A DNA stretch of 64,000 nt from CAYMJA01 sp964391095 (GTDB lineage: Bacteria > Patescibacteriota > Minisyncoccia > Minisyncoccales > GWA2-38-27), in NCBI GenBank assembly GCA_964391095.1, contig CAYMJA010000001.1:1-64000 (forward strand), in the 5' to 3' direction. The notes under the pieces are model-generated. The model saw only the letters and a list, made by a program, of their open reading frames with translations, did not search any database and had not been told where the DNA came from. The first letter of the stretch is position 1. Each line of letters begins with the position of its first letter. The position numbers and the translations under genes are program-made. Positions 46,856 through 55,017 of this stretch are shown in pieces.

Positions 46856-48152
46856 CCCCGTTAGAAATCCTTAAATTTAATTCAATTTTATCAAGGTTTT
46901 CTGGAATCTTTTTTCTCCAAATAGGCCAAGATTTTATCTCAATTTTAGTTATCTGAGAATGGTTTTCCAAAAATATTTTGGCTTCTTTAAAAGATTTGCC
47001 TAAGAGAGCTTTTTTAATTTCTGTGAGGTTAACATCTGAATAAATTTTAGCTCTAATTTTTAAATTTAGAATAACCTTCTCCGATTTTACATCCACTGAT
47101 TCAGGGGAATAATTGATTTCTAAGCTTTCTTCCTGAAGTTTTTTACCTTCAGGAATATTTAAACTAATAAAACTTTTAGCAAACCCTTCTATATCTGCTT
47201 TCTGAAATCCCAGTCCTTTGGAGCTAATTCTAACTTGGTAATTAAAGAATTCGGCTTCGGTATTGGCTTCCACAGAAGTACTGCTTTCTATAATTTCTTG
47301 AGATATTGTTTCGTCTAATGAGATAAAATCTAAAGGAAGAGCTGCTTTTAAAAAATCCCTGCTTTCTTTTTTCAATTTCTCAGTTAAAGCATTCTCAGCT
47401 TTTTCCAGGTCCTCTTGAGTAACTTGAGAAACTTTGCCCCTAAAACCGCCAGTCATCGAAGTAAAAGATTTTCCATAAAAACTAGTATATCTTGGGGTTC
47501 CGGCAAATCCAGGAATAGAAAAGGTGGAAGGACCGATGCTATATTCTTCCCCTGCTTCGGCTGCTCGAACCTTTATATCAGTATAACTCGGAATAAGCTT
47601 TCCTTTTTCGTATATTCCCCCTGGAATTATCTCTCTCTTAACCGACCTAAATAATTTTCCCTCAGTAGAAACAAATCGAGTATTAGAAAGCAAGGCCTGA
47701 GAAAGCGTAGAATAAGCATTATAAACCCGAATTACGCCTTCTGCTTTTTCTTCTTTCAATGTTTTACCGGAAGCGGAAAATTCTTGAGAAGAAAATTTTT
47801 CATCCATCAAAACCTTTCCAGGGATAACTCTATCTTTTACCCAGATAGAGGGTTGAAACTGATCATAATTTGAATCAATAGTACCCGTCTCTTCAAAGTT
47901 TAAAGTTTCGGCTTCTGGCCAAATGTCAATCTTTGCTTTAGAAAAAAAGAAAAAACCTGAAACTCCTATCAAGATTAAAATAAAAGAACATAAAATAAAA
48001 CCCCTTAAAAGAAATCTTTTATCTCCAAAAATTTTAGGGGAAATTTTAGGCCCGTGCCTTTTTTCCAAGTTTTTTTCTGCCACTTTCTTCCGTTTAAAAT
48101 CTTGAGAGGTTTTTATTTTTTGAGGAGGTATAATATCAAAAAATTTCTTCAT
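46848..48152 (-). CDS. membrane-anchored, baseplate-J-like protein
   Basis: A 434-residue protein: basic cytoplasmic N-terminus (1-49), one transmembrane helix at about 50-72 (LLRGFILCSFILILIGVSGFFFF), then a long external beta-rich domain. The stretch AEGVIRVYNAYSTLSQALLSNTRF with VRAAEAGEEYSIGPSTFSIPGFAGTP resembles Baseplate_J-type domains as annotated in other CPR genomes; that assignment is from memory and moderate. It may be a surface or pilus-associated protein. Its last codons hold the infA promoter. Confidence 0.72.
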   Translation of the reverse strand: MKKFFDIIPPQKIKTSQDFKRKKVAEKNLEKRHGPKISPKIFGDKRFLLRGFILCSFILILIGVSGFFFFSKAKIDIWPEAETLNFEETGTIDSNYDQFQPSIWVKDRVIPGKVLMDEKFSSQEFSASGKTLKEEKAEGVIRVYNAYSTLSQALLSNTRFVSTEGKLFRSVKREIIPGGIYEKGKLIPSYTDIKVRAAEAGEEYSIGPSTFSIPGFAGTPRYTSFYGKSFTSMTGGFRGKVSQVTQEDLEKAENALTEKLKKESRDFLKAALPLDFISLDETISQEIIESSTSVEANTEAEFFNYQVRISSKGLGFQKADIEGFAKSFISLNIPEGKKLQEESLEINYSPESVDVKSEKVILNLKIRAKIYSDVNLTEIKKALLGKSFKEAKIFLENHSQITKIEIKSWPIWRKKIPENLDKIELNLRISNGVD

Positions 48153-48196
48153 AACTTAATTTTACCTTGTTAAAAATTTGCTGACAAGTTCATGTA

Positions 48197-49897
48197 TTAG
48201 GCAACAGAACGATTTTCTAAAATCGCTCGGATTCTTCTTACGCCTCCGCCGGAGCTTTCCTCTTTTATAATTTTAAAATGGCCTAATTCTGAGGTTCTTT
48301 TTATATGAGGTCCGGCACAAATCTCTTTTGAGAAACTCCCAATTGAATAAACTGTTACTCTCTCAGGATACTTTTCCTTGAAAAATGCCAGAGCTCCAGA
48401 TTTTAAGGCATCCTTATAGGACATTTCCTCTTTTTTTACCTCTAAATCTTCTTTAATTTTCTGATTGACAATATTCTCAACTTTTTTAATTTCTTTTTCA
48501 TTCATTTTCTGAGGATGAGAAAAATCAAAACGAAGTCGTTGAGGAGTAATATCAGAACCCATCTGTTTAATATGCCTTCCCAAAACCTCTCTCAATGCCT
48601 GGTGTAATAAATGAGTGGCAGTATGCAGTTTTGTTGCTTCATAGGCTGCTTCTTTTCCCACCCCGCCAAATTTACTTTTAGCCCCAGCCCGTGAGATTTC
48701 TTGGTGTCTTTTAAACGCTTCTTGAAACTCTTTGTCATCAACCCTTAAACCCTTTTCTTCTGCCAATTCTTCGGTAAGCTCCCAAGGAAATCCATAACTC
48801 TGATAAAGGTTAAATGCTTCCTCCCCGGTAATGTCCTTGTTCTTTTTAATTAGTTTATCAAATTCTTTCAGTCCCTTTTCTAAGGTCATTCCGAATTTTT
48901 CCTCCTCTTTCTGAATAACAGTCAAGATATCTGCCTCATTAGATTTAACCTCGGGATAAATATCTTGATACATCTCTATAACTTTCTGAGCCAAAGGAAT
49001 TAAGAAGCCCTTTGGCGTCTTTAAAAGTTTTCCATAACGAATCGCTCTTCTCAATAATCTCCTTAAAACATAACCCTGCTCAACATTTGAAGGAAAAACC
49101 CCTTCGGCCGCTAAAAAAACTGAACTTTTAATATGGTCGGCAATAATACGAAAAGGTTTAGGATTAAGCTTATAGGATTTAGTGGCATTTTTTTTAATTT
49201 CAGAAATAATCGGCTCAAATAAATCTGTTTCGAAAACAGACGGCTTTTGTTGAACAACCATAGCTAATCTCTCAAGGCCCATTCCAGTATCAACTCCTTT
49301 TTGTTTCAAAGGTGTCAGTTTTTTATCTCGGCTTTGATAGTATTCGTTAAAAACTAAATTCCACAATTCTACGCCATTTACATAAATTTCAGTTGTCGGA
49401 CCACAGGGTCCTTCTCTTCCGGTGGGACCCCAGAAATTATCTTCTCTGCCAAATTTTTTGATTTTTGTTTTTGAAATGCCTAAATCCTGCCAGATTTTCT
49501 CCGATTCTTTATCCTCCGGAATTTGCCCATCACCTGCAAAAACAGAAACATAATCAATTTTCAAACCAACCTCTTTTGTTATAAATTGGTAGGCAAATTC
49601 AATGGCTTCTTTTTTAAAGTAATTTCCGAAACTAAAATTTCCCAGCATTTCAAGAAAGGTTAAATGGGTTTCATCCCCTACTTCTTCTATATCCGAAGTC
49701 CTAAAACATTTCTGGCAGGATGTAACTCTATTTCCATAAGGAGATGGCTCTCCTAAAAAATATTTTTTAAATTGCTGCATTCCAGCCGTAACAAACAAAA
49801 CACTAGAGTCGATGGGTAATAAAGAAGATGAGGACACAATCTTATGCCCTCTTTTTTCAAAAAAGTCTAAAAAAGATTTACGAAGTTCATTGTTCAT
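48197..49897 (-). CDS. alaS: alanyl-tRNA synthetase, short form without C-Ala
   Basis: A 566-residue class II synthetase against about 870 in E. coli. The catalytic domain is intact (FFEKRGHKIVSSSSLLP; FVTAGMQQFKKYF; GRKEDNFWGPTGREGPCGPTTE as GREDNFWG; DTGMGLERLAMV). The editing domain has HTATHLLHQALREVLG and CAGPHIKRT. It ends shortly after ESSGGGVRRIRAI, so the coiled coil and C-Ala oligomerisation domain are absent. The start is four bases after the DUF458 gene stop. Confidence 0.96.
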   Translation of the reverse strand: MNNELRKSFLDFFEKRGHKIVSSSSLLPIDSSVLFVTAGMQQFKKYFLGEPSPYGNRVTSCQKCFRTSDIEEVGDETHLTFLEMLGNFSFGNYFKKEAIEFAYQFITKEVGLKIDYVSVFAGDGQIPEDKESEKIWQDLGISKTKIKKFGREDNFWGPTGREGPCGPTTEIYVNGVELWNLVFNEYYQSRDKKLTPLKQKGVDTGMGLERLAMVVQQKPSVFETDLFEPIISEIKKNATKSYKLNPKPFRIIADHIKSSVFLAAEGVFPSNVEQGYVLRRLLRRAIRYGKLLKTPKGFLIPLAQKVIEMYQDIYPEVKSNEADILTVIQKEEEKFGMTLEKGLKEFDKLIKKNKDITGEEAFNLYQSYGFPWELTEELAEEKGLRVDDKEFQEAFKRHQEISRAGAKSKFGGVGKEAAYEATKLHTATHLLHQALREVLGRHIKQMGSDITPQRLRFDFSHPQKMNEKEIKKVENIVNQKIKEDLEVKKEEMSYKDALKSGALAFFKEKYPERVTVYSIGSFSKEICAGPHIKRTSELGHFKIIKEESSGGGVRRIRAILENRSVA

Positions 49898-49901
49898 TGC
49901 T

Positions 49902-50423
49902 TTAGCTGTATCTGTCCGCTACTACTGAGGCAATATAGGCCTCTGGTTTAATTTTGGGCTCAAATCCATTGCCCCGAATAAGTCCGGTTAATTCTTTTAT
50001 CATATCTTTTGTTTGACCATTTTCACCAATATCAGCATGGATGTAACGGAATTGATAACGAAAATCTTTGCTTTTCAATTTCTGGATTTTCTTCGTGAAA
50101 TTCTCTCTTAAAAACAAAGCAAAATCACAAGATAATAAAACCTCTTGTAAAATGCGATTTCTCCAATTAACAAATCTTTTATTAAAGTTAGAAGAATATT
50201 TTACTTTCTTAAGAAAAAATCTTCCTCCTTCGCCTACTCTCAAAATCGCCACAGCTACCGGAAAATGCGGCTCATTTCCCGAGGAAGAATCACAGCCGAC
50301 AATAATATCATAGAATTTCTCTGGTTTTTCTAACATATAATTTATCATCTCCTCCATCACTTTTTCGGCTGTTAAATTTCCTCGGGTTGGATTAAAAAAA
50401 TGACCTTGCAAAGTTTTTTCCAT
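49902..50423 (-). CDS. DUF458 (YkuK-like) RNase H-fold protein
   Basis: A 173-residue protein with the family features DIIVGCDSSSGN (an acidic first strand), FPVAVAILRVGEGGRFFLKK, and the C-terminal IHADIGENGQTKDMIKELTG plus IKPEAYIASVVADRYS. The acidic residues fit an RNase H-like fold, but the biochemical role is unclear in the family. The -10 lies nine bases before the ATG, so the message is nearly leaderless. It is followed by alaS. Confidence 0.85.
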   Translation of the reverse strand: MEKTLQGHFFNPTRGNLTAEKVMEEMINYMLEKPEKFYDIIVGCDSSSGNEPHFPVAVAILRVGEGGRFFLKKVKYSSNFNKRFVNWRNRILQEVLLSCDFALFLRENFTKKIQKLKSKDFRYQFRYIHADIGENGQTKDMIKELTGLIRGNGFEPKIKPEAYIASVVADRYS

Positions 50424-50432
50424 AACAAAAAC

Positions 50433-50460
50433 ACTTTAACATATCTTAAGAAAAAATCAA
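50433..50460 (-). promoter_or_regulatory. promoter of the DUF458-alaS unit
   Basis: TTGATT, 16-nt spacer, TAAAGT, preceded by GGGG. Expected leader is two to four bases. Confidence 0.6.
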
Positions 50461-50530
50461 CCCCGCTCTCTATAGTATATTTTATATCAATAATTAAATA
50501 TGTTTAAAACCTCAATTTAAACACTCACTT

Positions 50531-51313
50531 TTAAACACTCACTACTTTGATTATCTCAATAAACTCTTTGGCGTTTAAAGAGGCTCCTCCGACAAGAAGC
50601 CCTTGAAGATGGGCTTCTTTTATATAAGCAGCGGCATTTTTACTATTTACACTACCTCCATAAAGAATTCTAATCTTTTTAGCAATTGGAGAACTATAAA
50701 GTTTAGTAATAATCTTTCTAATAAGCAAACCTATTTTCTGGCTTTCTTCAACACCACAAGCTTTCCCTGTCCCAATGGCCCAAATAGGTTCATAAGCAAT
50801 AATGATTTTAGAAAATTTAGCTTTTGAAACGCCCTTAAGGTTAAAAATGAGCTGATTCCTTAAAACTTTTTCAGTATTTCCTTGCTCTCTCTCTTTTTTG
50901 GCTTCACCAATACATAAAATAGGACTCATTTTAGCTTTAATGACAGCCCTTAATTTTTTGTTTATTATTTCGTCGGTTTCCTGAAAATATCTTCGCCTCT
51001 CAGAATGGCCGATAATAACATATTGACAAGCTAAATCCAAAAGCTGGTCCGGAGAAATTTCACCCGTATAAGCCCCTTTTTGTTCCCAAAAACAATTCTG
51101 CGAGCCAAGGACAAGTTTTCCTCCGCCCGTTTTTTGACGGGCGGAGGAAAGGGCTCCTAAAATAGGAAGGTAAATAAAGGGCGGACAAATAACTACCTCG
51201 ACTTTTTTGAAATCTCTCAACCCTTTTTTAACTGAATTAAAGAGACATTTAGCTTCACTTACGGTTAAGGGATTCATTTTCCAGTTGGCAATAACTAAGG
51301 GTTTCATATTCAT
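50531..51313 (-). CDS. tpiA: triosephosphate isomerase with in-frame repeat
   Basis: A 260-residue glycolytic enzyme: NWKMN at 10-14, catalytic histidine in YVIIGHSERR, catalytic glutamate in IIAYEPIWAIGTG, phosphate loop RILYGGSVNSKNA and LLVGGASLNAKEF. Between LGALSS and LVLGSQNCFW, about ten extra residues (ARQKTGGGK) are encoded by a perfect 14-bp hairpin. Start at 51313 overlaps the GalT stop (ATGA). Confidence 0.96.
   Translation of the reverse strand: MNMKPLVIANWKMNPLTVSEAKCLFNSVKKGLRDFKKVEVVICPPFIYLPILGALSSARQKTGGGKLVLGSQNCFWEQKGAYTGEISPDQLLDLACQYVIIGHSERRRYFQETDEIINKKLRAVIKAKMSPILCIGEAKKEREQGNTEKVLRNQLIFNLKGVSKAKFSKIIIAYEPIWAIGTGKACGVEESQKIGLLIRKIITKLYSSPIAKKIRILYGGSVNSKNAAAYIKEAHLQGLLVGGASLNAKEFIEIIKVVSV
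51117..51150. repeat. perfect in-frame hairpin in tpiA
   Basis: TTTCCTCCGCCCGT, loop TTTTTG, and exact complement. GC-rich against its surroundings. Confidence 0.9.
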
Positions 51314-52374
51314 TGTTTGCGTAAATAGGCTGCTGCTGCTTCTGGCTCAATCGTTGAAATTTCCATTTGGGTTCCGATTTCAAACCCAGCCAAAACAGCT
51401 GTTTTTGGTAAAATCGTCCAATGCCAATGATAACAGTCGTATTTTCTGTTATCAGAAGGAGCGGTATGCAAATAAAAATTATAAGGGGGATTATTGAGGG
51501 CTTTAAAAAGTTTACTCAAGGTTTTCTGAAAGGCCTCGGCAAGGCTCCACTTTTCTTCTTCTGTTATCTGTTCAAAATAAGATAAGTGCTTTTTTGGTGA
51601 AACAATAACTTGAAAAGCGGTTTTGGAAGCAAAAGGACATACTACTAAAAAATCTTTATTTTCAAAAACAATTCTTTTTTTAACTTTCCTTTCCCATTCG
51701 TTCATTTGACAATAAACACATTTTTCATGTTTTTTATAATAATTTTGAGAATTTGAGAGTGCCCCTTGAAGGTCAACATCAATAAGGGGAGTAGTAATTA
51801 TTTGAGAATGAGGATGGGCAATAGAAGCCCCTGCTTCTCTGCCATGATTATGAAAAATAGAAATATGGTTAACAAATTTTTTAGGCATTAAATCTAAATA
51901 TCGGAACTGATAAGCATCAAATACTTCTTTTATTTGGTCTATTGAAAATTGAGCCATTTGTTTTTCGTGGTCGCGAGTAACTATCACCTCATGATAACCA
52001 ACGGCATTCATCTTCTGATATAACTTCCCCTCGGTCTGCTTATCTAACTTATGGAAAGGCATAAAAGCTGGATATTTATTAGGAAAAACAATAACTGTCC
52101 AATTTTTAGGAATCTCTTGCCAGTTTTTAAAGGAAAATTTTTTTCCTTTGGCAATAATTAGGGTCGGTTTTGCTTGAGTAGTAATTTGGCAAAAGGGACA
52201 AGTTTTTTTGGAAACTTTTTCGCTGGTTGTTTTCTCTTTTTTAAAACTTTCCGGCCTTTTAGCCCTACCGGTAGCGATAACAACCCAATTTCCGCTTGCT
52301 AAATCCAGTCTTAGTTCTGAAGAAAATTTTGGTTCTTTGCCCTCTGCTTTTTTTAATTTAGATTTTTTTGACAT
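51310..52374 (-). CDS. galT: galactose-1-phosphate uridylyltransferase-like protein
   Basis: A 354-residue HIT-superfamily nucleotidyltransferase. Zinc-site CPFCQ near 57-61 and a second CVYCQMNEWE, active-site HPHSQI preceded by FHNHGREAGASIAHP, and a C-terminal HTAPSDNRKYDCYHWH. The exact sugar is uncertain; with the neighbouring glycosyltransferase it probably supplies sugar nucleotides for envelope glycans. Overlaps the glycosyltransferase end by 17 bases. Confidence 0.88.
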   Translation of the reverse strand: MSKKSKLKKAEGKEPKFSSELRLDLASGNWVVIATGRAKRPESFKKEKTTSEKVSKKTCPFCQITTQAKPTLIIAKGKKFSFKNWQEIPKNWTVIVFPNKYPAFMPFHKLDKQTEGKLYQKMNAVGYHEVIVTRDHEKQMAQFSIDQIKEVFDAYQFRYLDLMPKKFVNHISIFHNHGREAGASIAHPHSQIITTPLIDVDLQGALSNSQNYYKKHEKCVYCQMNEWERKVKKRIVFENKDFLVVCPFASKTAFQVIVSPKKHLSYFEQITEEEKWSLAEAFQKTLSKLFKALNNPPYNFYLHTAPSDNRKYDCYHWHWTILPKTAVLAGFEIGTQMEISTIEPEAAAAYLRKQ

Positions 52375-53110
52375 ATTTATGAGTGATTAAGTTCCACCTT
52401 ATCTTAAGTAAATCAAATCCCATTTTTATCATCCCTTTGAATTTCACCTTACTCTCGGGATCATTTACCCAAACAACTGGAATCTCTTTAATTCTATAGC
52501 CTAATTTTTTTCCGATTATTAAAATTTCAGGGTCAAAAGCCCAGCGATTAATTTTGCATCTTGGAAAAATATCGTTTACTGCTTTAAGAGTAAATCCCTT
52601 AAAACCACATTGACTATCCCAAACTCCCCAAAGACCAACAATTATTTGAACCAGTAAGTTAAATACATTCCCCACTACTCTTCTAGACCATGACTGAGGA
52701 TTAGCAATAACGGCTTCTTTCACATCTCTAGAGCCGATTACAATGTCATAACCTTTTTCAAAATAAGGTAATATCTTTTCGACCTGATCGATTGAGGTTG
52801 AATTATCAGCATCAATAAATAACCGATATTTTCCTTTTGCTTTTAGCATTCCCTGCCGAACAACAAAACCCTTGCCATGATTTTCTTTATTGTCAATCAA
52901 TTCCAAATTCCTAATTCTTGATTTCAAATCTCTCACAACCTTAGCTGTTTCATCTTTTGAGCCGTCATTAACAACAATAATTTCGTAAGAAGCTTGTCCT
53001 GAGCCCGATGAAGGATAAGTTTGTTTTCTTAAATATTTATCAATTTCAATTAGAGTTTTAGGCAAGCGCCTTTCTTCATTATAAGCTGGAATAATAATTG
53101 ATAAGTACAT
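52358..53110 (-). CDS. GT2 glycosyltransferase, polyprenyl-phosphate type
   Basis: A 250-residue GT-A transferase like dolichyl-phosphate mannosyl/glucosyl transferases: LSIIIPAYNEERRLPKTL, IIVVNDGSKDET, FIDADNSTS (DxD-like), VIGSRD, DSQCGFKGF and FDPEILIIGKKLGYRIKEIPV. No transmembrane segment, so only the catalytic domain. About ten residues (YPSSGSGQAS) between LRKQT and YEIIVV come from a short palindromic insert. Confidence 0.92.
   Translation of the reverse strand: MYLSIIIPAYNEERRLPKTLIEIDKYLRKQTYPSSGSGQASYEIIVVNDGSKDETAKVVRDLKSRIRNLELIDNKENHGKGFVVRQGMLKAKGKYRLFIDADNSTSIDQVEKILPYFEKGYDIVIGSRDVKEAVIANPQSWSRRVVGNVFNLLVQIIVGLWGVWDSQCGFKGFTLKAVNDIFPRCKINRWAFDPEILIIGKKLGYRIKEIPVVWVNDPESKVKFKGMIKMGFDLLKIRWNLITHKYVKKI
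52990..53020. repeat. in-frame short palindrome in the GT2 gene
   Basis: CTTGTCCT/AGGATAAG (one G.U) around GAGCCCGATGA; similar to 1185-1206. Confidence 0.65.
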
Positions 53111-53170
53111 ATCCTATTGTTTAATCTATTATAACAAAAAAAAGAATAAAGAGTAGTGGAAATAAATAAA

Positions 53171-53200
53171 AAAAGGGGGCTCTTTTGATTGAGCCCCTTA
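53171..53200 (-). terminator. terminator of the 128-residue gene
   Basis: GGGGCTC/GAGCCCC stem with an extra G, 8-nt loop, followed by seven T on the minus strand. Confidence 0.8.
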
Positions 53201-53250
53201 TTGTTGGGTTAGAGAAAATGGGTTTTATTAGGGAAGAAATTGCGTTTCTA

Positions 53251-53637
53251 TCAGCGAACTATTTGTAGTACTTGCACTTTCGTCTTCTCTGTCGCCAGAC
53301 CCCTCAGAAGTGGACCTACTACTGTTTTCAAGGTTTGTCTCAACCTCTTGTCATTGTCAAAGTCCTCAGGACCCAGGACCAAAGACATCCCTCTTTTTGA
53401 AGCTCCGGCAAAAACCCCTTTTTCTGAGATTTCCACCCGGCTAGTTTCTGCTATTCCTGCTGTCTTGGCATCCCACCCACTCGCTGGATAAATATCAATC
53501 TCTATTCCATCCTTGGCCATTTGGATTAGTCCGGAGAAGAGTTTCTTCAGCTCTTCTACCTTCTTTGTACTTGTTAGCCCCTTTTCCTCACCAATCATTT
53601 CATTAACCCCATTAAGTATTTCGGCTACGCTTTTCAT
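53251..53637 (-). CDS. unknown 128-residue protein
   Basis: A small soluble protein: an N-terminal helical segment (1-42), then a beta-rich part (IEIDIYPASGWDAKTAGIAE; RVEISEKGVFAGASKRGMSLVLG) and a C-terminal helix. AAGGGGGG precedes the ATG at ribosome-binding distance. It has its own promoter inside the end of map and its own terminator. Codon use is less AT-biased than in map. Family not recognised. Confidence 0.8.
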   Translation of the reverse strand: MKSVAEILNGVNEMIGEEKGLTSTKKVEELKKLFSGLIQMAKDGIEIDIYPASGWDAKTAGIAETSRVEISEKGVFAGASKRGMSLVLGPEDFDNDKRLRQTLKTVVGPLLRGLATEKTKVQVLQIVR

Positions 53638-53677
53638 AATTTTCCCCCCCTTCTCTTATTAAATTGTTAATATCTAT

Positions 53678-53705
53678 ATTATACACCTACATCTAAATTT
53701 GTCAA
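53678..53705 (-). promoter_or_regulatory. promoter overlapping the map stop codon
   Basis: TTGACA, 16-nt spacer, TATAAT. The -35 and spacer are the last map codons (LTNLDVGV) and the -10 covers the stop. Confidence 0.8.
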
Positions 53706-54437
53706 GACCCTGGGGCCATTTTCAGTGACAGCTATTGTATGCTCAAAATGGGCTGACAAAGAATCATCTCTTGTTTGATAACCATAACTGTCTTTGGTTT
53801 TTTTTAACCGCCAATCCCCTACTACGACCATAGGTTCAATACAAAAAACCATACCTTTCTTGATTTTAGCTCCTGTTTTTCTTTTTCCATAATTCAAAAC
53901 TTGAGGGTCTTCGTGTAATTCTCTACCAATTCCGTGACCGCAAAGATCCCGAACCACATTATACCCCTGGTCTTCAACATATCTTTGGATAGTATTGCCG
54001 ATATCACCAAAGGTATTTCCAATACGAACTTTTTTTATTCCTCTTTTCAGGGCTTTTTTTGTCACTCTAATCAATCTTTGGGCCTCTGGAGAAATTTTCC
54101 CTACCGGAACTGTTATGGCCATATCGCTGTGAAAACCTTTAAAAATAAGGCCAGCATCCAAAGAAATAATATCTCCTTCTTTTAAAATTCTTTCGGAAGG
54201 CACAGTATGGACAATTTCTTCATTGACGGAAGTACAAAGGGCGGCTGGATAACCTTGATGTCCTTTAAAATTAGGTTTAGCTCCGGATTTTAAAACTAGG
54301 CTCTCAAAGAGCCTGTCTAATTCCATGGTTCTAACCCCTGGTTTTACTTTTTCTGCCACTTCTTTCATAATTTGAGCCAGAATTTTCCCACCCTTAGCCA
54401 TTGCTTGAATTTCTTTTGCTGATTTTATGGTTATCAT
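53679..54437 (-). CDS. map: methionine aminopeptidase
   Basis: A 252-residue type I enzyme removing N-terminal Met. Metal ligands: D in SLDAGLIFKGFHSD (two Asp), H in GHGIGRELHEDP, E in FCIEPMVVVG and E in SAHFEHTIAVTE. Length is normal. It lies in its usual place after adk, separated here by a P-loop kinase gene. Confidence 0.97.
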   Translation of the reverse strand: MITIKSAKEIQAMAKGGKILAQIMKEVAEKVKPGVRTMELDRLFESLVLKSGAKPNFKGHQGYPAALCTSVNEEIVHTVPSERILKEGDIISLDAGLIFKGFHSDMAITVPVGKISPEAQRLIRVTKKALKRGIKKVRIGNTFGDIGNTIQRYVEDQGYNVVRDLCGHGIGRELHEDPQVLNYGKRKTGAKIKKGMVFCIEPMVVVGDWRLKKTKDSYGYQTRDDSLSAHFEHTIAVTENGPRVLTNLDVGV

Positions 54438-54438
54438 C

Positions 54439-55011
54439 TCATTTGATTGCCTTTAAAATATCTTTAACTTTTTCTTTTAACTCGTCTATTGTTCCGGTAT
54501 TAATAATAGTGAAATCTGCCATTACAATAGGCCCACCTTTTTCTATATTTTCAATCTCCGAATAATCGCGTGTTCTTGCTTCTTCTTCTGCGAGAGACCT
54601 AAAGCGTTGATTATAATCATCTTTAACATTTCTATTTTTTAATCTTTCATACCTTACTTTCGGCGGGGCATATACTGCTATAATATACATTGAATCACTA
54701 TACTTTTCTTTAAGAATTTTATATTCTGACCAACTATAAAGTCCATCAACCACTACATTAGATTTCTCTAATAATTCATCCAATTTAGGTATATTAAGAA
54801 TAGCAAGCGCGGCCATTCCGTGTTTTCTCCTCAGGTCCTCTCTTGTCTTTCTTTCATGGGCTTCGTTAGTCTCCAGACCGTTTTCCTTGATTTTATCGAT
54901 AATAATCTGACCAAATCTCAAATAAGAAAAACCTTGCTTTACTAATTCATCAGAAACTATACTTTTACCCGCTCCAGGCATTCCCACAACAGAGATAATT
55001 TTATTTGGCAT
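54439..55011 (-). CDS. P-loop nucleotide kinase-like protein (UPF0200-like)
   Basis: A 190-residue kinase-fold protein with Walker A GMPGAGKS at 10-17 and VVVDGLYSWSEY as the Walker B region; RDYSEIENIEKGGPIVMADFTIINTGT resembles dephospho-CoA kinase and the archaeal UPF0200 family. Substrate unknown. It is inserted between adk and map with two- and six-base gaps, so clearly co-transcribed. Confidence 0.8.
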   Translation of the reverse strand: MPNKIISVVGMPGAGKSIVSDELVKQGFSYLRFGQIIIDKIKENGLETNEAHERKTREDLRRKHGMAALAILNIPKLDELLEKSNVVVDGLYSWSEYKILKEKYSDSMYIIAVYAPPKVRYERLKNRNVKDDYNQRFRSLAEEEARTRDYSEIENIEKGGPIVMADFTIINTGTIDELKEKVKDILKAIK

Positions 55012-55017
55012 AAAAGA

